From CAXRDE01 sp964342365 (lineage in GTDB: Bacteria > Cyanobacteriota > Sericytochromatia > UBA7694), in NCBI GenBank assembly GCA_964342365.1, contig CAYFGW010000001.1, positions 17,572 through 81,571 of the forward strand: DNA of 64,000 bases. The letters run 5' to 3'. Under the pieces are notes generated by a model. It searched no databases. It was not told the DNA's origin and was given only the letters and a program-made list of their open reading frames with translations. Position numbers and translations under genes: made by a program. Positions 9,552 through 18,946 of this stretch are shown one piece after another (the stretch's first letter is position 1; every line of letters starts with the position of its first letter).

Positions 9552-10886
9552 ATGCAAAAACAACCCCATATTGTAATTATTGGTGGCGGCTTTGGGGGAT
9601 TGTACGCTGCACAACACCTCAAATACAGCGACGCTAAAATTACCCTCATTGACCGTCGTAACTTTCATTTATTTCAGCCTCTGCTCTATCAGGTGGCCAC
9701 GGGCGGTCTTTCGGCCGCTAATATTGCCGCTCCTTTGCGAGCCATTTTAAAACGTCAAAAGAATACCGACGTGCTGCTTGCAGAAGTGAAAAACATTGAT
9801 CCCCGGCACCGACGAGTGCACTTTTCCGATGGTAAAACCCTGGATTATGATCAGCTGGTGGTAGCCACCGGAGCCACCCACAATTACTTCGGCAACCCCC
9901 AGTGGGAAGAACACGCCCCCGGTTTAAAAACCATTGAAGATGCCACCGAAATTCGCCGCAAGGTCCTGATGGCTTTTGAAGCCGCCGAACGGGAGCCCGA
10001 TCCTACTAAACGCGCGGCCTATTTGCGCTTTGTGGTGGTGGGAGCAGGTCCTACAGGTGTGGAACTGGCCGGAGCTCTGGGTGAAATTGCTCACCAGACC
10101 TTAAAAGATAACTTCAGACATATGAACCCCGATGCCGCAGAAATTTTGCTGGTGGAAGCGGGCAAAAGAGTACTCTCGCCCTACGCCCCCGAACTTTCCG
10201 AAAAAGCAGAGCATTCTCTTGAGGAGCTGGGCGTGACCGTAGAAACTAACGTCATGGTCACCGATATTCAGGCAGATCATGTCAAACTCAAATACCCAGA
10301 CGGTGAAAAACGGGTGGACACCCATACCGTGATCTGGGGCGCCGGGGTTCAGGCTTCTCCGCTGGGAAAAGTGTTATCTGATGCGACCGGTGTGGAACTA
10401 GATCGGGCCGGTCGAGTGAAAGTTAACCCCGATTTAAGTATCAATGACAGTATTTACGTGCTGGGCGATCTGGCCCATTGCGTGGACAAAGACGGCAGTC
10501 AATTGCCCGGCGTAGCGCCGGTGGCCATGCAACAGGGCAAATACATTGCTCGCCTGCTCAAGCGCAAAATTGCGGAGCCGAATATTCAGGCAGAACCCTT
10601 CAGCTATTTTGATAAAGGCAGTATGGCCACCATTGGCCGTTCAAAAGCAGTGGCCGAAGTGGGCCCCCTCAAGTTTTCTGGTTTTATTGCCTGGATGATG
10701 TGGCTCTTTATTCACGTGATCTTTCTGGTGGAATTTGAAAACCGCATACAGGTGATCTTGCAGTGGGCCTGGAACTACATCACGCGCAATCGCTCGGCAC
10801 GCCTGATTACGGGCAAACCCGAAGAGCGACTGCCGGAGCCCACAGAGAGCAAGCCGGAACCCGCACAACAGGAGCTGAGCGTTTAA
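9552..10886 (+). CDS. ndh: type II NADH:quinone oxidoreductase
   Basis: Non-pumping, FAD-containing NADH dehydrogenase at the inner face of the membrane, passing electrons from NADH to quinone. 444 residues. The ATG at 9552 is chosen over an upstream in-frame ATG because a strong GGAGGGG site lies just before it. Two Rossmann motifs are seen: GGGFGG (11-16, FAD) and GAGPTGVELAG (from 164, NADH). The family segment FHLFQPLLYQVATGGLS and YVLGDLAHC are present. The C-terminus has a hydrophobic stretch (about 380-410) that probably anchors it. It is an alternative to complex I for NADH oxidation. A shared terminator separates it from the convergent porin gene. Confidence 0.93.
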   Translation: MQKQPHIVIIGGGFGGLYAAQHLKYSDAKITLIDRRNFHLFQPLLYQVATGGLSAANIAAPLRAILKRQKNTDVLLAEVKNIDPRHRRVHFSDGKTLDYDQLVVATGATHNYFGNPQWEEHAPGLKTIEDATEIRRKVLMAFEAAEREPDPTKRAAYLRFVVVGAGPTGVELAGALGEIAHQTLKDNFRHMNPDAAEILLVEAGKRVLSPYAPELSEKAEHSLEELGVTVETNVMVTDIQADHVKLKYPDGEKRVDTHTVIWGAGVQASPLGKVLSDATGVELDRAGRVKVNPDLSINDSIYVLGDLAHCVDKDGSQLPGVAPVAMQQGKYIARLLKRKIAEPNIQAEPFSYFDKGSMATIGRSKAVAEVGPLKFSGFIAWMMWLFIHVIFLVEFENRIQVILQWAWNYITRNRSARLITGKPEERLPEPTESKPEPAQQELSV

Positions 10887-10930
10887 ACGCCTCTCTTTTT
10901 TACAATTTTGCACAAATGCTGCACAAAAAA

Positions 10931-10955
10931 AGCCTCCCGAAGGAGGCTCTTTTTT
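10931..10955. terminator. bidirectional intrinsic terminator between ndh and porin
   Basis: A 7-bp perfect stem (AGCCTCC / GGAGGCT, 10931-10937 and 10942-10948) with loop CGAA is flanked by an A-run on the left and a T-run on the right, so it can end transcripts of both convergent genes. Confidence 0.9.
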
Positions 10956-10969
10956 ATGTGTCTAATTGC

Positions 10970-13069
10970 TTAGAAGCTGTAGCTGCTGATGATCGAAAGA
11001 TCGTGAGCCACAGGGCGGAATTGCCATACGGCATCAGCCAACAGCATGCTGTATTCAGCACGTACATTCAGTGGAGAACCACCGATGTTCATGTAAGGCA
11101 TAGAAACGGTTAAACCACCGTCTTTATACAGTTGGTTAGGCGCACCGTTGTCGGTGGACATACCCAGCTGATCGCCTAAAGACTGACGTGCAGACAGTAC
11201 CAGTTTGATATTGTCTTTGCCTTCGCCGAGGTTCAGGAAAGGAATACCGAGGGCTACACCAGCGTTAGCTGCTGCTACGTCGTTGAGGTTGAACAGACCG
11301 TTACGGGTGGCGATGTTGGTACCCAGTTGGATATCAAAGCCGCTGCCGCCGAGGTTGTTGAACAGTAAACCTACAGAGTGACGGTCAAATCCGATAAAGG
11401 ATTTGTTCACACCGACGGTAATACCGAAGTTTTCGTTCCAACCCATGTCCAGAACACCGGAGATTTCTTTACGGCTTCTGCCGGTGAAGTCCAGCATAGA
11501 GTCGTTCAGGAAGCTCATGGCGTGTACACCCAGACGTACGGGGAAAGCATCTTCGAAGAACATCAGGTCCAGACCTGCAACACCGTAGCCGTCGCCGTAC
11601 TGTGAAGGCAGCGCCAGGGTGTTACCCACTAATCCACCACCGCGGCGGTCGAGAGCGGGAAGTACAGAACCGGCAAATACAGCGCGGTCAGCACCATTGG
11701 TTTGGAAAGCAGCGTCAGAACCGAGAACGGGAGCACCGTTGCTCAGGTTGCCGCTGGCGGCCAGACGACGGTTACCTTGTACAGAACCGTAGTTAGCACC
11801 TACGAAGAATTTACCCCAGCCCCAGCCAGCGTTGAAAGCAGCTGAAGGAGAAGTCACCTGGTTATAGTTGTGGCTGTCAGGGTCAACCATAGAAGCGTTT
11901 AAGCCACCGGCCCAGTAGCGAGAGGCACTATTCATGTAGTTGCCGTCACCGCTCAGAGCGATCTGGTCGCCGCCCCAACCTACTAAACCGTAGCCACGAC
12001 CGACCCAGTTGGGACGACCGAAGTGGTTGGTCAGACGGGTGTTGGGGTTAACTTTATCTCTAAAGTTCATTAAACCTACGCTGAACTCGGCACCTTTACC
12101 CAGGCCCATGTTCATTTCGTCGGCTTCTTCCATGGTGAGATCGGTGTTCATGGCACCCATCATCATGTTGTAGTTGTTGTTGCCAAGGCCCATGGCCAGG
12201 CCTTTTACGTTGCCCAGTTCCAGAGCGGCTTTACGGAAAACGAAGCCAGTGCTTTCGTTGATATTGTGTCCGCCGTTGCCGAAGCTCACGCCGTTGCTAA
12301 TAGCGCCACCGAGTTCGAACATGTCGAAAGTGGTGCTCAGCATAGCATTGTCGGTAATCATGGCATCTACATTGATTTGACTGTGTACGCGGAAAGGTAC
12401 CAGGTCATCAATGGTTACGTTTTGACGATCGGGCTTACTGAATACTTCAGGAAGGCCGTTGGCGTCACGCTTGAAGTCACCTTTGTTGTTGGTGAAGTCA
12501 GCACCGCTGGTAGAGGTGGTGTTGGCCTGGTCAAACAGGGGAGAATCTGCCTGAGTACCGTCGGTTACATCAATACGGTCGCGATAGCGAACGTTAACGT
12601 TACCGTGAACACGTACGCGCTCTAAAGCAGAAACGCGCTTTTCGAGATCCATCTGGCCTGCTTTGAGCATATCGAGTTCACGTTTGAACTCCATTTGCAA
12701 TGCAGACAGTTGACGCAGATCTTCTTTGGTAGCAAAACGAGAGGTGTCTACGTCGCTACCTTTTTTCATGGCGTCCATTTTATCAACGTACTTCATGACG
12801 TTGTAAAGGGCAGCAGCCATTTCGTAACGGGTCAACGTGCGCTGACCGCGGAATTTTTTGTCAGGATAACCAGCCATAACGCCATACTTGTCTACCAGGC
12901 TACGAATAGCCTGAGCAGCCCAGTGAGAGCGCTGGAGGTCACCACCGTTTTCAACCAGCAGATCATCATAAGATACTGCAGCTTGTGCTGCGGTATTGCT
13001 GAGAGCTGTCAGGCCAGAAACGCTAAAAGATGTTGCCAGTGCAAAAAGAGCAACTTTTTGAAGTTTCAT
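10970..13069 (-). CDS. SLH-domain outer-membrane porin of cyanobacterial type
   Basis: 699 residues. A signal peptide ends near NTAAQA. It is followed by a single SLH domain (about 45-95; HWAAQAIRSLVDKYG, GYPDKKFRGQRTLTRYEMA), which in the family binds cell-wall polymer. A short coiled coil (about 110-165) comes next, and then a long beta-rich region of alternating aromatic and polar residues up to a C-terminal phenylalanine, as in outer-membrane barrels (SLH-OprB / carbohydrate-porin group). This layout is typical of Cyanobacteria and also seen in some Firmicutes with outer membranes. A strong GGAGGA site precedes the ATG, and a 444-bp untranslated stretch lies upstream, so it is probably a highly expressed major envelope protein. 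Confidence 0.9.
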   Translation of the reverse strand: MKLQKVALFALATSFSVSGLTALSNTAAQAAVSYDDLLVENGGDLQRSHWAAQAIRSLVDKYGVMAGYPDKKFRGQRTLTRYEMAAALYNVMKYVDKMDAMKKGSDVDTSRFATKEDLRQLSALQMEFKRELDMLKAGQMDLEKRVSALERVRVHGNVNVRYRDRIDVTDGTQADSPLFDQANTTSTSGADFTNNKGDFKRDANGLPEVFSKPDRQNVTIDDLVPFRVHSQINVDAMITDNAMLSTTFDMFELGGAISNGVSFGNGGHNINESTGFVFRKAALELGNVKGLAMGLGNNNYNMMMGAMNTDLTMEEADEMNMGLGKGAEFSVGLMNFRDKVNPNTRLTNHFGRPNWVGRGYGLVGWGGDQIALSGDGNYMNSASRYWAGGLNASMVDPDSHNYNQVTSPSAAFNAGWGWGKFFVGANYGSVQGNRRLAASGNLSNGAPVLGSDAAFQTNGADRAVFAGSVLPALDRRGGGLVGNTLALPSQYGDGYGVAGLDLMFFEDAFPVRLGVHAMSFLNDSMLDFTGRSRKEISGVLDMGWNENFGITVGVNKSFIGFDRHSVGLLFNNLGGSGFDIQLGTNIATRNGLFNLNDVAAANAGVALGIPFLNLGEGKDNIKLVLSARQSLGDQLGMSTDNGAPNQLYKDGGLTVSMPYMNIGGSPLNVRAEYSMLLADAVWQFRPVAHDLSIISSYSF

Positions 13070-13513
13070 CGCAATAATTCCTCCGAATTATTTAAATCAG
13101 ATAATTTTTGGTAAATATGTACTGGATGTCGTCTCGCAAGACATAAAAAAGTAAGCGTTTGCTGGAGTGTCCGTGTTTCCTCCACCTGATAACCTGCCAT
13201 CAATGTTCTACAAAACGGGGCTACATTATTACTACCTAAACTTATAGGTGACGTAAAACAAAGTTCTATGTTCCCTATAAATTGCAATTTAAAGTATAAA
13301 TTTAGATTAAGATTAATTAAAAGCTTAATCCTATGTACACACTTTACAGCATTCCGCTAAGAGTGTCAAAACAACATCTTAAGCGGATTGCATTCTATTT
13401 TCAGGTGTAACGCTTTTCCTTAAGACTTTTCTGTGATGGGAGTCATAAGCCCCACGGGTTCTTTTGAAAAAGGCAGAGCATTTGTGGTATAGAGCATAAT
13501 TTTAACGGATCTT
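13070..13513. other. 444-bp intergenic stretch upstream of the porin gene
   Basis: A+T-rich DNA between the porin start and the end of the uracil-DNA glycosylase gene, both on the minus strand. It holds the porin ribosome site (GGAGGA next to 13082), an imperfect inverted repeat at 13349-13391, and no convincing ORF; one 73-codon frame has no ribosome site and unlikely composition. It probably holds the porin promoter and a long leader. I could not fix -35/-10 boxes with confidence. Confidence 0.6.
13349..13391. repeat. imperfect inverted repeat upstream of porin
   Basis: The arms GCATTCCGCTAAG (13349-13361) and CTTAAGCGGATTGC (13378-13391) are reverse complements apart from one mismatch and one inserted base, with a 16-nt spacer. 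No T-run follows on either strand, so it looks more like a regulator site or RNA structure than a terminator. Confidence 0.4.
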
Positions 13514-14182
13514 TTATGGGTTAAGTTCGCGGTAGCGAGTGGCAATAGCTTTCAGATCCTGCCAGGTGTGCCATTTGGGACTGCCCTTATCGCGGGAGTC
13601 ATTTCTTAACAGGTAGGCCGGATGAAAAATGGGCATGCAGTCAATGCCGCGCCAACTTACCCAGGTGCCCCGGCTCCGACTGATGGGTTTTTTAATGCCG
13701 GTAACTCCCTGAAGGGCCGTAGCGCCGGTCAGTACCAGAATACGCGGCTGAACCCATTCAATTTGTTGTTTTAAATAGTCAAAACAGGCCTGCATTTCGG
13801 CCACGGTGGGTTTGCGGTTATCCGGTGGACGGCATTTCACCACGTTGGCGATATACACATCGCGCTCACGCTCCAGCTGTACCGCGGCCAGCATTTTATT
13901 TAACAATTGTCCCGAACGGCCCACAAAAGGAACCCCTGACTGGTCTTCATGGTAGCCGGGGCCTTCTCCCACGATCATGATGCGGGCCTCAGGATTGCCA
14001 TCGGAAAAGACGCTGTGGGTTCTTCCGGTGTGCAGCGGACAGGCGACACAGGTTTTACAGGCCTGATGCAAAGCCTTTAGCTTTTGTGTTTTTGCCTCAG
14101 AAGACAGGGTTTCCAGATCGGAAATGTGGGTGGCCGCAGTGGATGGGGTCGCGTCAGGAAATAGGGAAAGCTGATCGTGCAT
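13514..14182 (-). CDS. family 4 uracil-DNA glycosylase (iron-sulfur type)
   Basis: Removes uracil from DNA as the first step of base-excision repair. 222 residues, normal for the type. The conserved blocks are GEGPGYHEDQSGVPFVGRSG (motif A region, from 72), NVVKCRPPDNRKP, and FHPAYLLRN (active-site loop). Cysteines at 42, 45, 48, 117 and 133 include the four expected to hold a 4Fe-4S cluster; the 117/133 pair has the familiar 15-residue spacing. The N-terminal 30 residues are variable. The gene is divergent from the TPR gene at 14247. Confidence 0.93.
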   Translation of the reverse strand: MHDQLSLFPDATPSTAATHISDLETLSSEAKTQKLKALHQACKTCVACPLHTGRTHSVFSDGNPEARIMIVGEGPGYHEDQSGVPFVGRSGQLLNKMLAAVQLERERDVYIANVVKCRPPDNRKPTVAEMQACFDYLKQQIEWVQPRILVLTGATALQGVTGIKKPISRSRGTWVSWRGIDCMPIFHPAYLLRNDSRDKGSPKWHTWQDLKAIATRYRELNP

Positions 14183-14234
14183 AATAAAGGAGTCCTTTCG
14201 CTGAAATCGTAACAGAATACGCAGGGCAATTTGC

Positions 14235-14240
14235 TACACT
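14235..14240 (+). promoter_or_regulatory. -10 box (TACACT) of a possibly leaderless transcript
   Basis: TACACT ends 6 nt before the ATG at 14247, so a transcript starting about 7 nt downstream would begin at or next to the start codon. There is no Shine-Dalgarno site and no clear -35 box. Confidence 0.4.
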
Positions 14241-14246
14241 AAAGTT

Positions 14247-15368
14247 ATGTCTTCACAAGATTTTAATGACCTGCTGACCGCGTTTTATGCTGATTTTGCC
14301 GAAGAACGCCACGCAGAAGTTTTGCAAAAGGCTAAACACCTTCTTACATATCCTGAAATGATGCTGGCTGAGCCTTTCTACTTTGATCTTCACTTGTTTT
14401 TAAAAACCGCCGTCTCCGCCACTGAAGATCTGACCTGGGCTCAGTCTCCCCGCTACGGAATCTGGCTCTGCTGTGCTCACAGTGCTCATGTTCTGGGAGA
14501 CCTTACCTTAGCTATTGACTATTTAGAACAGCTCAAGGCCCAGCAGCGAAATCCCGTTTTATGGCATATTCACGGACGCTGGCTTTACGATGCCGGGGAT
14601 CTCGAAGGAGCTTTGAAACTCTGGCAGCAGGCGTTACAAATAGACCCCACCTATCTGCCTGCTTATGAGGATGCCATTACACTGGCCAATGCGGCCCGGG
14701 CTCCTGAACAGGCCTTTCGTTTGATTCAGTGGGCCAGCGATTATCGGATGACGCCACGGCTATTAGAAGAAATGCTCCTGGCCAGTAGCAAGGCGGAGTA
14801 CGTGAGTATGCGTTCTTTATTTGTGGAATTGTGTACCTCACACATTGATGAACCCACGCGCGCGCCGCTGGTGCAATTGTTGCAATCGCTCTATGGGCAA
14901 GAAGATTATCACCACAGTGCTTATCTGGGCTTTCATTTATTGCTGGTGTTTCCTGAGGATGAAACCATTCGCGCGCTGTACGTGTTTTCAGCGCTGTATC
15001 AAAAGCAATATGCTCAGTGTTTAAAACTGCTGCTAGACTTGCCAAAAACCGTGCACAACGCCGGTTATTTTTATCAACTGGCGCAGGTTTTTGAACAATG
15101 GGATATGTCTCTGTTTGCCAGAGAGTTTTTTATTAAGGCCTTACAACACGCTGAGGACAGTCCCGAAACACAAGAGGCCATTAAAACCACGTATTATCAA
15201 ATTCGTTCTCAGGGATTGAGTGAAGGGGAAAAACTAAAGGCCTTTATTAAAAGAATGGGCGTGGACCAGGCCTTTAAACAGCGTTTTAGACGAGACTTTG
15301 AAAAAACCTTGCAGCAGTATCATATTGTGCCCGGCCCTGCCTGGGAGCGCCTGCGTCAAATCATGTGA
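14247..15368 (+). CDS. cytoplasmic TPR-like helical repeat protein
   Basis: 373 residues, no signal peptide. Helix pairs of TPR type are clear around residues 110-145 (HIHGRWLYDAGDLEGALKLW then QQALQIDPTYLPAYEDAI); further degenerate helical repeats run to the C-terminus. It is probably a scaffold, with no enzymatic motif. It starts a plus-strand series (this gene, small lipoprotein, CheA) with gaps of 50 and 5 bp, so a link to the CheA pathway is possible but unproven. The start codon lacks a ribosome site and sits just after a TACACT box. Confidence 0.75.
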   Translation: MSSQDFNDLLTAFYADFAEERHAEVLQKAKHLLTYPEMMLAEPFYFDLHLFLKTAVSATEDLTWAQSPRYGIWLCCAHSAHVLGDLTLAIDYLEQLKAQQRNPVLWHIHGRWLYDAGDLEGALKLWQQALQIDPTYLPAYEDAITLANAARAPEQAFRLIQWASDYRMTPRLLEEMLLASSKAEYVSMRSLFVELCTSHIDEPTRAPLVQLLQSLYGQEDYHHSAYLGFHLLLVFPEDETIRALYVFSALYQKQYAQCLKLLLDLPKTVHNAGYFYQLAQVFEQWDMSLFAREFFIKALQHAEDSPETQEAIKTTYYQIRSQGLSEGEKLKAFIKRMGVDQAFKQRFRRDFEKTLQQYHIVPGPAWERLRQIM

Positions 15369-15418
15369 GAGCCCGTGTTATCATAAAGCAGTAGAAGTCC
15401 CCAAGGAGTCCGCCCACC

Positions 15419-15901
15419 GTGTTAAAAAAAGTCGTTCTTCTCTTTAGTTCTCTCCTGCTTTTTGTGAGCTGTGGAGGTGATCCCGAAACCAATGATCTCA
15501 AACGCTATGTGACCTCAGATTTGTATAATATTCGTACCCATTTACGGGCTGCTACCCACCAGTACGAAAGCAGCATGAGCAAAAACGAAAAAGCCCGTGC
15601 CGATTTGATTCGCACCAAAGTGGTTTATCAGTACGATAAGTATTTGCAGGGATTAGCTGCCATTAAAACCGATACCGCCATGGTAGATGCCCTTAATGAA
15701 GAGGGTATTGAGAGTGTGGAATCCACTATTTCTAATCTTGAAAAATACCGCAAAATTGCGCTTCGTGGTAATGCCCACCAGACGCTCAGAGCCCGTACCG
15801 ACGCCGAAAACGCAATGAAGTCTGTGAAGCGCTGGCAAAAGCGTGTCTGGGAAGCGGCCCGCGCCAGAGATATTTCTGTGCCTGAAGACGTGAGTCGCTA
15901 A
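15419..15901 (+). CDS. small lipoprotein, function unknown
   Basis: 160 residues starting at GTG, with AAGGAG at 15402-15407. The lipoprotein signal ends LLLFVSCGGD, with the lipidated cysteine at about position 19. The mature part is charged and predicted helical (many Lys, Arg, Glu), with no domain I recognise. It lies 5 bp upstream of the CheA gene and is almost certainly cotranscribed with it; an envelope partner or sensor for that kinase would be a reasonable but untested guess. Confidence 0.75.
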   Translation: MLKKVVLLFSSLLLFVSCGGDPETNDLKRYVTSDLYNIRTHLRAATHQYESSMSKNEKARADLIRTKVVYQYDKYLQGLAAIKTDTAMVDALNEEGIESVESTISNLEKYRKIALRGNAHQTLRARTDAENAMKSVKRWQKRVWEAARARDISVPEDVSR

Positions 15902-15906
15902 ACTTT

Positions 15907-18114
15907 ATGACAGAGGAAGAGTTTGTTCCACCGGGCTTTATTTCCGAAGACGAGGAAATTATTGCCGACTTTATTGTGGAAGCCCGCGAATTCTTAGAAC
16001 AGCTGGATCAGGACCTGGTGGATCTGGAGCAAGCTCCGGAAAATCTGGACTTGCTGGATAGTATTTTTCGCGCCGTGCACACCATCAAGGGCAACTCTTC
16101 CTTTTTAGGCTTTGATAAGCTCACGCGCTTTACGCACCAGCTGGAAAATGTGCTGGATAAGTTGCGCAGCGGCCAGATGGCGGTGACCGCCGAAATTATG
16201 GACCTGATTCTGGCGGGTACTGACAAAATTACCGAGCTGATTGACAATCTCAAAGATGAGTCGGTGGTAGACGTCAGTGCGGTGCTTGAAAAGCTAAACC
16301 ACGTGCTGACGGCCTCTGAACAGCCCACGGTGGTGCACCATGACGATGATGATGACGAAATGGCTGAAATCATTGATGATTTTATTGTGGAATCCGGTGA
16401 GTTTTTAGAACAGCTGGACCAGGATTTGATCAATCTGGAACAATCCCCCGAAGATCTGGACTTGTTGAACGATATTTTCAGGCCCGTCCACACCATTAAA
16501 GGCAATGCCTCTTTTCTGGGCTTTGAAAAACTGACCCACTTTACCCACCAGCTCGAAAATTTATTAGATAAATTGCGCAGCGGCGATATGCCTGTAGACA
16601 CCCTGGTGATGGATCTGGTGCTGGACGGTGTGGATCGCATCAAGCTCTTACTTGAGAATTTGCGTCATGAAGACACCGTGGACACCAGCGATTTGCTCCT
16701 CCGCTTACAACAGCTGCTGGATCCCGATGCGGCTGTAACTGCCAGCGCTACTCCTGCAGCACCTTCTCCTTCTGCCTCTCCAGCGGTGGAGTCCGTAGCG
16801 GCTTCCGCTGAGCCCCCTTCAGAAACGCCGCCTCCGGTTGCTGCTCCCGTGCCCGTAAAAGCACCTGCTCCCCCCAAACCCAAACCCCCTCAAAAATCGC
16901 GCCGCAAGGACAATGAAGAACAAACCATTCGCGTGGACGTAGAACGGTTGGATGCGTTAATGAATCTGGCGGGCGAACTGGTAATCGCCAAAAACCGTTT
17001 GCAGCAGTTTAGCCAATTGTTTGACGAAATGCATGGCGATAGCGAACTCAACGAATCCCTGATGTTTACCCAGTCGCTGATTAGCTATATCACCGGACAA
17101 TTCCAGGAAGCGGTCATGAAAACCCGCATGCTCCCCATTCGCAAGGTGTTCAGTAAAATACCGCGCCTGATTCGAGATTTGTCACGGGACACCAAAAAGC
17201 AGGTGGAGTTGACCGTTGAAGGGGAAGATACGGAACTGGATAAATCCGTGATTGAGTACATTGGCGATCCGCTGGTGCATATTATTCGTAACGCCGTGGA
17301 TCACGGTCTTGAGTACCCCCATGAGCGGGAAGCCACGGGCAAAAATCCGCAGGGCCACGTATTGCTAAGGGCTTATTCTGAAGGCAACTATATTATTATT
17401 GAAATCAAAGACGACGGCCGGGGCATGGACCCCATGAAAATTTTTAATAAGGCCGTGGAAAAAGGCCTGGTGCCCGCCGAAAAAGCCAACGTACTCAGCC
17501 CTGGCGAAATGCTCGACTTTATTTTTGCCCCCGGTTTTTCTACCGCTGAAAAAGTATCCAGCATTTCCGGGCGGGGCGTGGGCATGAATGTGGTCAAAGA
17601 AAACATCATGAAGCTCGACGGACTGATTGAAATCGACAGCGCCGTGGGACAGGGCACCGTATTCAAAATTCAGCTGCCGCTCACCATGGCCATTGTGCCC
17701 GCATTGATGGTGTCCGTGGCCAACGCCACCTACGCGATTCCTCTGAACAACGTGGGAGAAACTCTCGTGGTGGAGCCCAAAGATATTTACCATATGGATC
17801 AGCGCCAGATGATTCATTTACGAGATCGCGTGGTCTCACTGGTGCACCTGAGCGAAATTCTGGGAGAACCCCCGGCCCCTGAACAGGACAAATACTACGT
17901 GATTATTGTCGGTGTGGCTGAGCAGCGGGTGGGCCTGATCGTGGATCATTTGCAGGGCCAGGAAGAAGTGGTGATCAAAACCCTGGGCGAATTCTTTGAA
18001 GATATTCACCATATTGCCGGGGCGACCATTATGGGCGATGGTTCCGTCGTACTTATTTTGAACATTGGCAATGTCTTACAATACATCAATCGCAAACCTG
18101 CCTTTACTGCCTGA
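15907..18114 (+). CDS. CheA-type histidine kinase with two tandem Hpt domains
   Basis: 735 residues. Hpt domain 1 has its phosphoryl histidine in FRAVHTIKGNSSFLGF (H58) and Hpt domain 2 in FRPVHTIKGNASFLGF (H195). The two domains are close copies, joined by an Asp-rich hinge (HHDDDDDE). A Pro/Ala-rich linker (about 275-335) replaces the P2 domain. Then come the dimerisation helices (LDALMNLAGELVIAKNRL), a HATPase with HIIRNAVDHGLE, DDGRGMD and SGRGVGMNVV, and a C-terminal CheW-like domain. It should autophosphorylate at one or both histidines and pass phosphate to a response regulator. No CheY, CheW, receptor or methylation enzyme is nearby, so the input and output are unknown. Chemotaxis is only one option; gliding or pilus control is another. 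Confidence 0.92.
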   Translation: MTEEEFVPPGFISEDEEIIADFIVEAREFLEQLDQDLVDLEQAPENLDLLDSIFRAVHTIKGNSSFLGFDKLTRFTHQLENVLDKLRSGQMAVTAEIMDLILAGTDKITELIDNLKDESVVDVSAVLEKLNHVLTASEQPTVVHHDDDDDEMAEIIDDFIVESGEFLEQLDQDLINLEQSPEDLDLLNDIFRPVHTIKGNASFLGFEKLTHFTHQLENLLDKLRSGDMPVDTLVMDLVLDGVDRIKLLLENLRHEDTVDTSDLLLRLQQLLDPDAAVTASATPAAPSPSASPAVESVAASAEPPSETPPPVAAPVPVKAPAPPKPKPPQKSRRKDNEEQTIRVDVERLDALMNLAGELVIAKNRLQQFSQLFDEMHGDSELNESLMFTQSLISYITGQFQEAVMKTRMLPIRKVFSKIPRLIRDLSRDTKKQVELTVEGEDTELDKSVIEYIGDPLVHIIRNAVDHGLEYPHEREATGKNPQGHVLLRAYSEGNYIIIEIKDDGRGMDPMKIFNKAVEKGLVPAEKANVLSPGEMLDFIFAPGFSTAEKVSSISGRGVGMNVVKENIMKLDGLIEIDSAVGQGTVFKIQLPLTMAIVPALMVSVANATYAIPLNNVGETLVVEPKDIYHMDQRQMIHLRDRVVSLVHLSEILGEPPAPEQDKYYVIIVGVAEQRVGLIVDHLQGQEEVVIKTLGEFFEDIHHIAGATIMGDGSVVLILNIGNVLQYINRKPAFTA

Positions 18115-18154
18115 ACGCCGTAAGGGCGCACAGAAACAGAAGAGGAGAGATGTG

Positions 18155-18889
18155 ATGAGCCAACGTAAAGGAACAGCTCTGATAACGGGGGCTGCCAAAC
18201 GCTTAGGACGTGCCATGGCCCTGAGTCTGGTGGCGGACGGTTATGATATTGCCCTGCATTACAATACGTCCAAAGAGGAGGCAGAAACCCTCAAAGACGT
18301 ACTCGAAGACATGGGAGCACATGTCTATTTATTACAGGGGGATCTGACCGATACCAAAGTTATGGAAAAGCTGGTGTCCCGGGCGGTCAAAGCGGCCGAA
18401 CACCCTTTGAATATTTTAATCAACAACGCTTCCGCTTTTTTTCCAAAACCCTTTGCAGACACAGACGCTGAGCTTTTGGACTTCTTTTTCAATATTCATC
18501 TCAAAGCCCCTTTCTTACTGACTCAAAGCTTTGGAGAACACTGCAAAAATGAAAAAATTCAGGGCAACGTCATTAATTTCACGGACATCCACATTCAGAA
18601 AAACCCCACCAACTACATGGCGTATATCCTTTCTAAAAAATCACTCTCAGACTTCACCGCGTTGGCGGCCAAAGCCCTCGGTCCAGATGTGCGCGTCAAC
18701 GCCATTGCCCCCGGACATATTTTGAAGCCCGTGGAAGGCAATGAAGATCAAACGGACAAGGCCCGTAAAAAGGCACCCATGCGTCGCATGGGCAACGTGG
18801 AAGATATTACCGGCGCCATGTTGAGTTTGTTAAATAATAGCTATCTGACAGGACAAACCCTGTGGGTGGACGGTGGTCTGCGCCTCTGA
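18155..18889 (+). CDS. short-chain dehydrogenase, pteridine-reductase (FolM/PTR1) like
   Basis: NAD(P)H-dependent reductase of 244 residues. The start is ATG at 18155, after AGGAGAGA; a longer in-frame reading overlaps CheA and is unlikely. The cofactor motif reads TGAAKRLGRAMA; the Arg after Lys in place of the usual glycine pattern is characteristic of pteridine reductases and FolM. NNASAF and catalytic YILSK (Tyr and Lys four apart) are present, and the C-terminus LTGQTLWVDGG is typical of SDRs. The likely substrate is a dihydropterin or dihydrofolate, but this is inferred from the motif only. Confidence 0.8.
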   Translation: MSQRKGTALITGAAKRLGRAMALSLVADGYDIALHYNTSKEEAETLKDVLEDMGAHVYLLQGDLTDTKVMEKLVSRAVKAAEHPLNILINNASAFFPKPFADTDAELLDFFFNIHLKAPFLLTQSFGEHCKNEKIQGNVINFTDIHIQKNPTNYMAYILSKKSLSDFTALAAKALGPDVRVNAIAPGHILKPVEGNEDQTDKARKKAPMRRMGNVEDITGAMLSLLNNSYLTGQTLWVDGGLRL

Positions 18890-18946
18890 TAGAGGTTCCA
18901 ACTGCGGTAAAATGCCATCAACACATATGTAAAAAAGGACACGACC

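Noticed and set aside
13066..13287. 73-codon minus-strand frame upstream of the porin
   Set aside because: No ribosome site, overlaps the porin leader, and the protein has no sensible composition.
15942..16720. Assembly duplication explaining the two Hpt domains
   Set aside because: The copies differ at many bases and the frame continues, so the duplication is biological.
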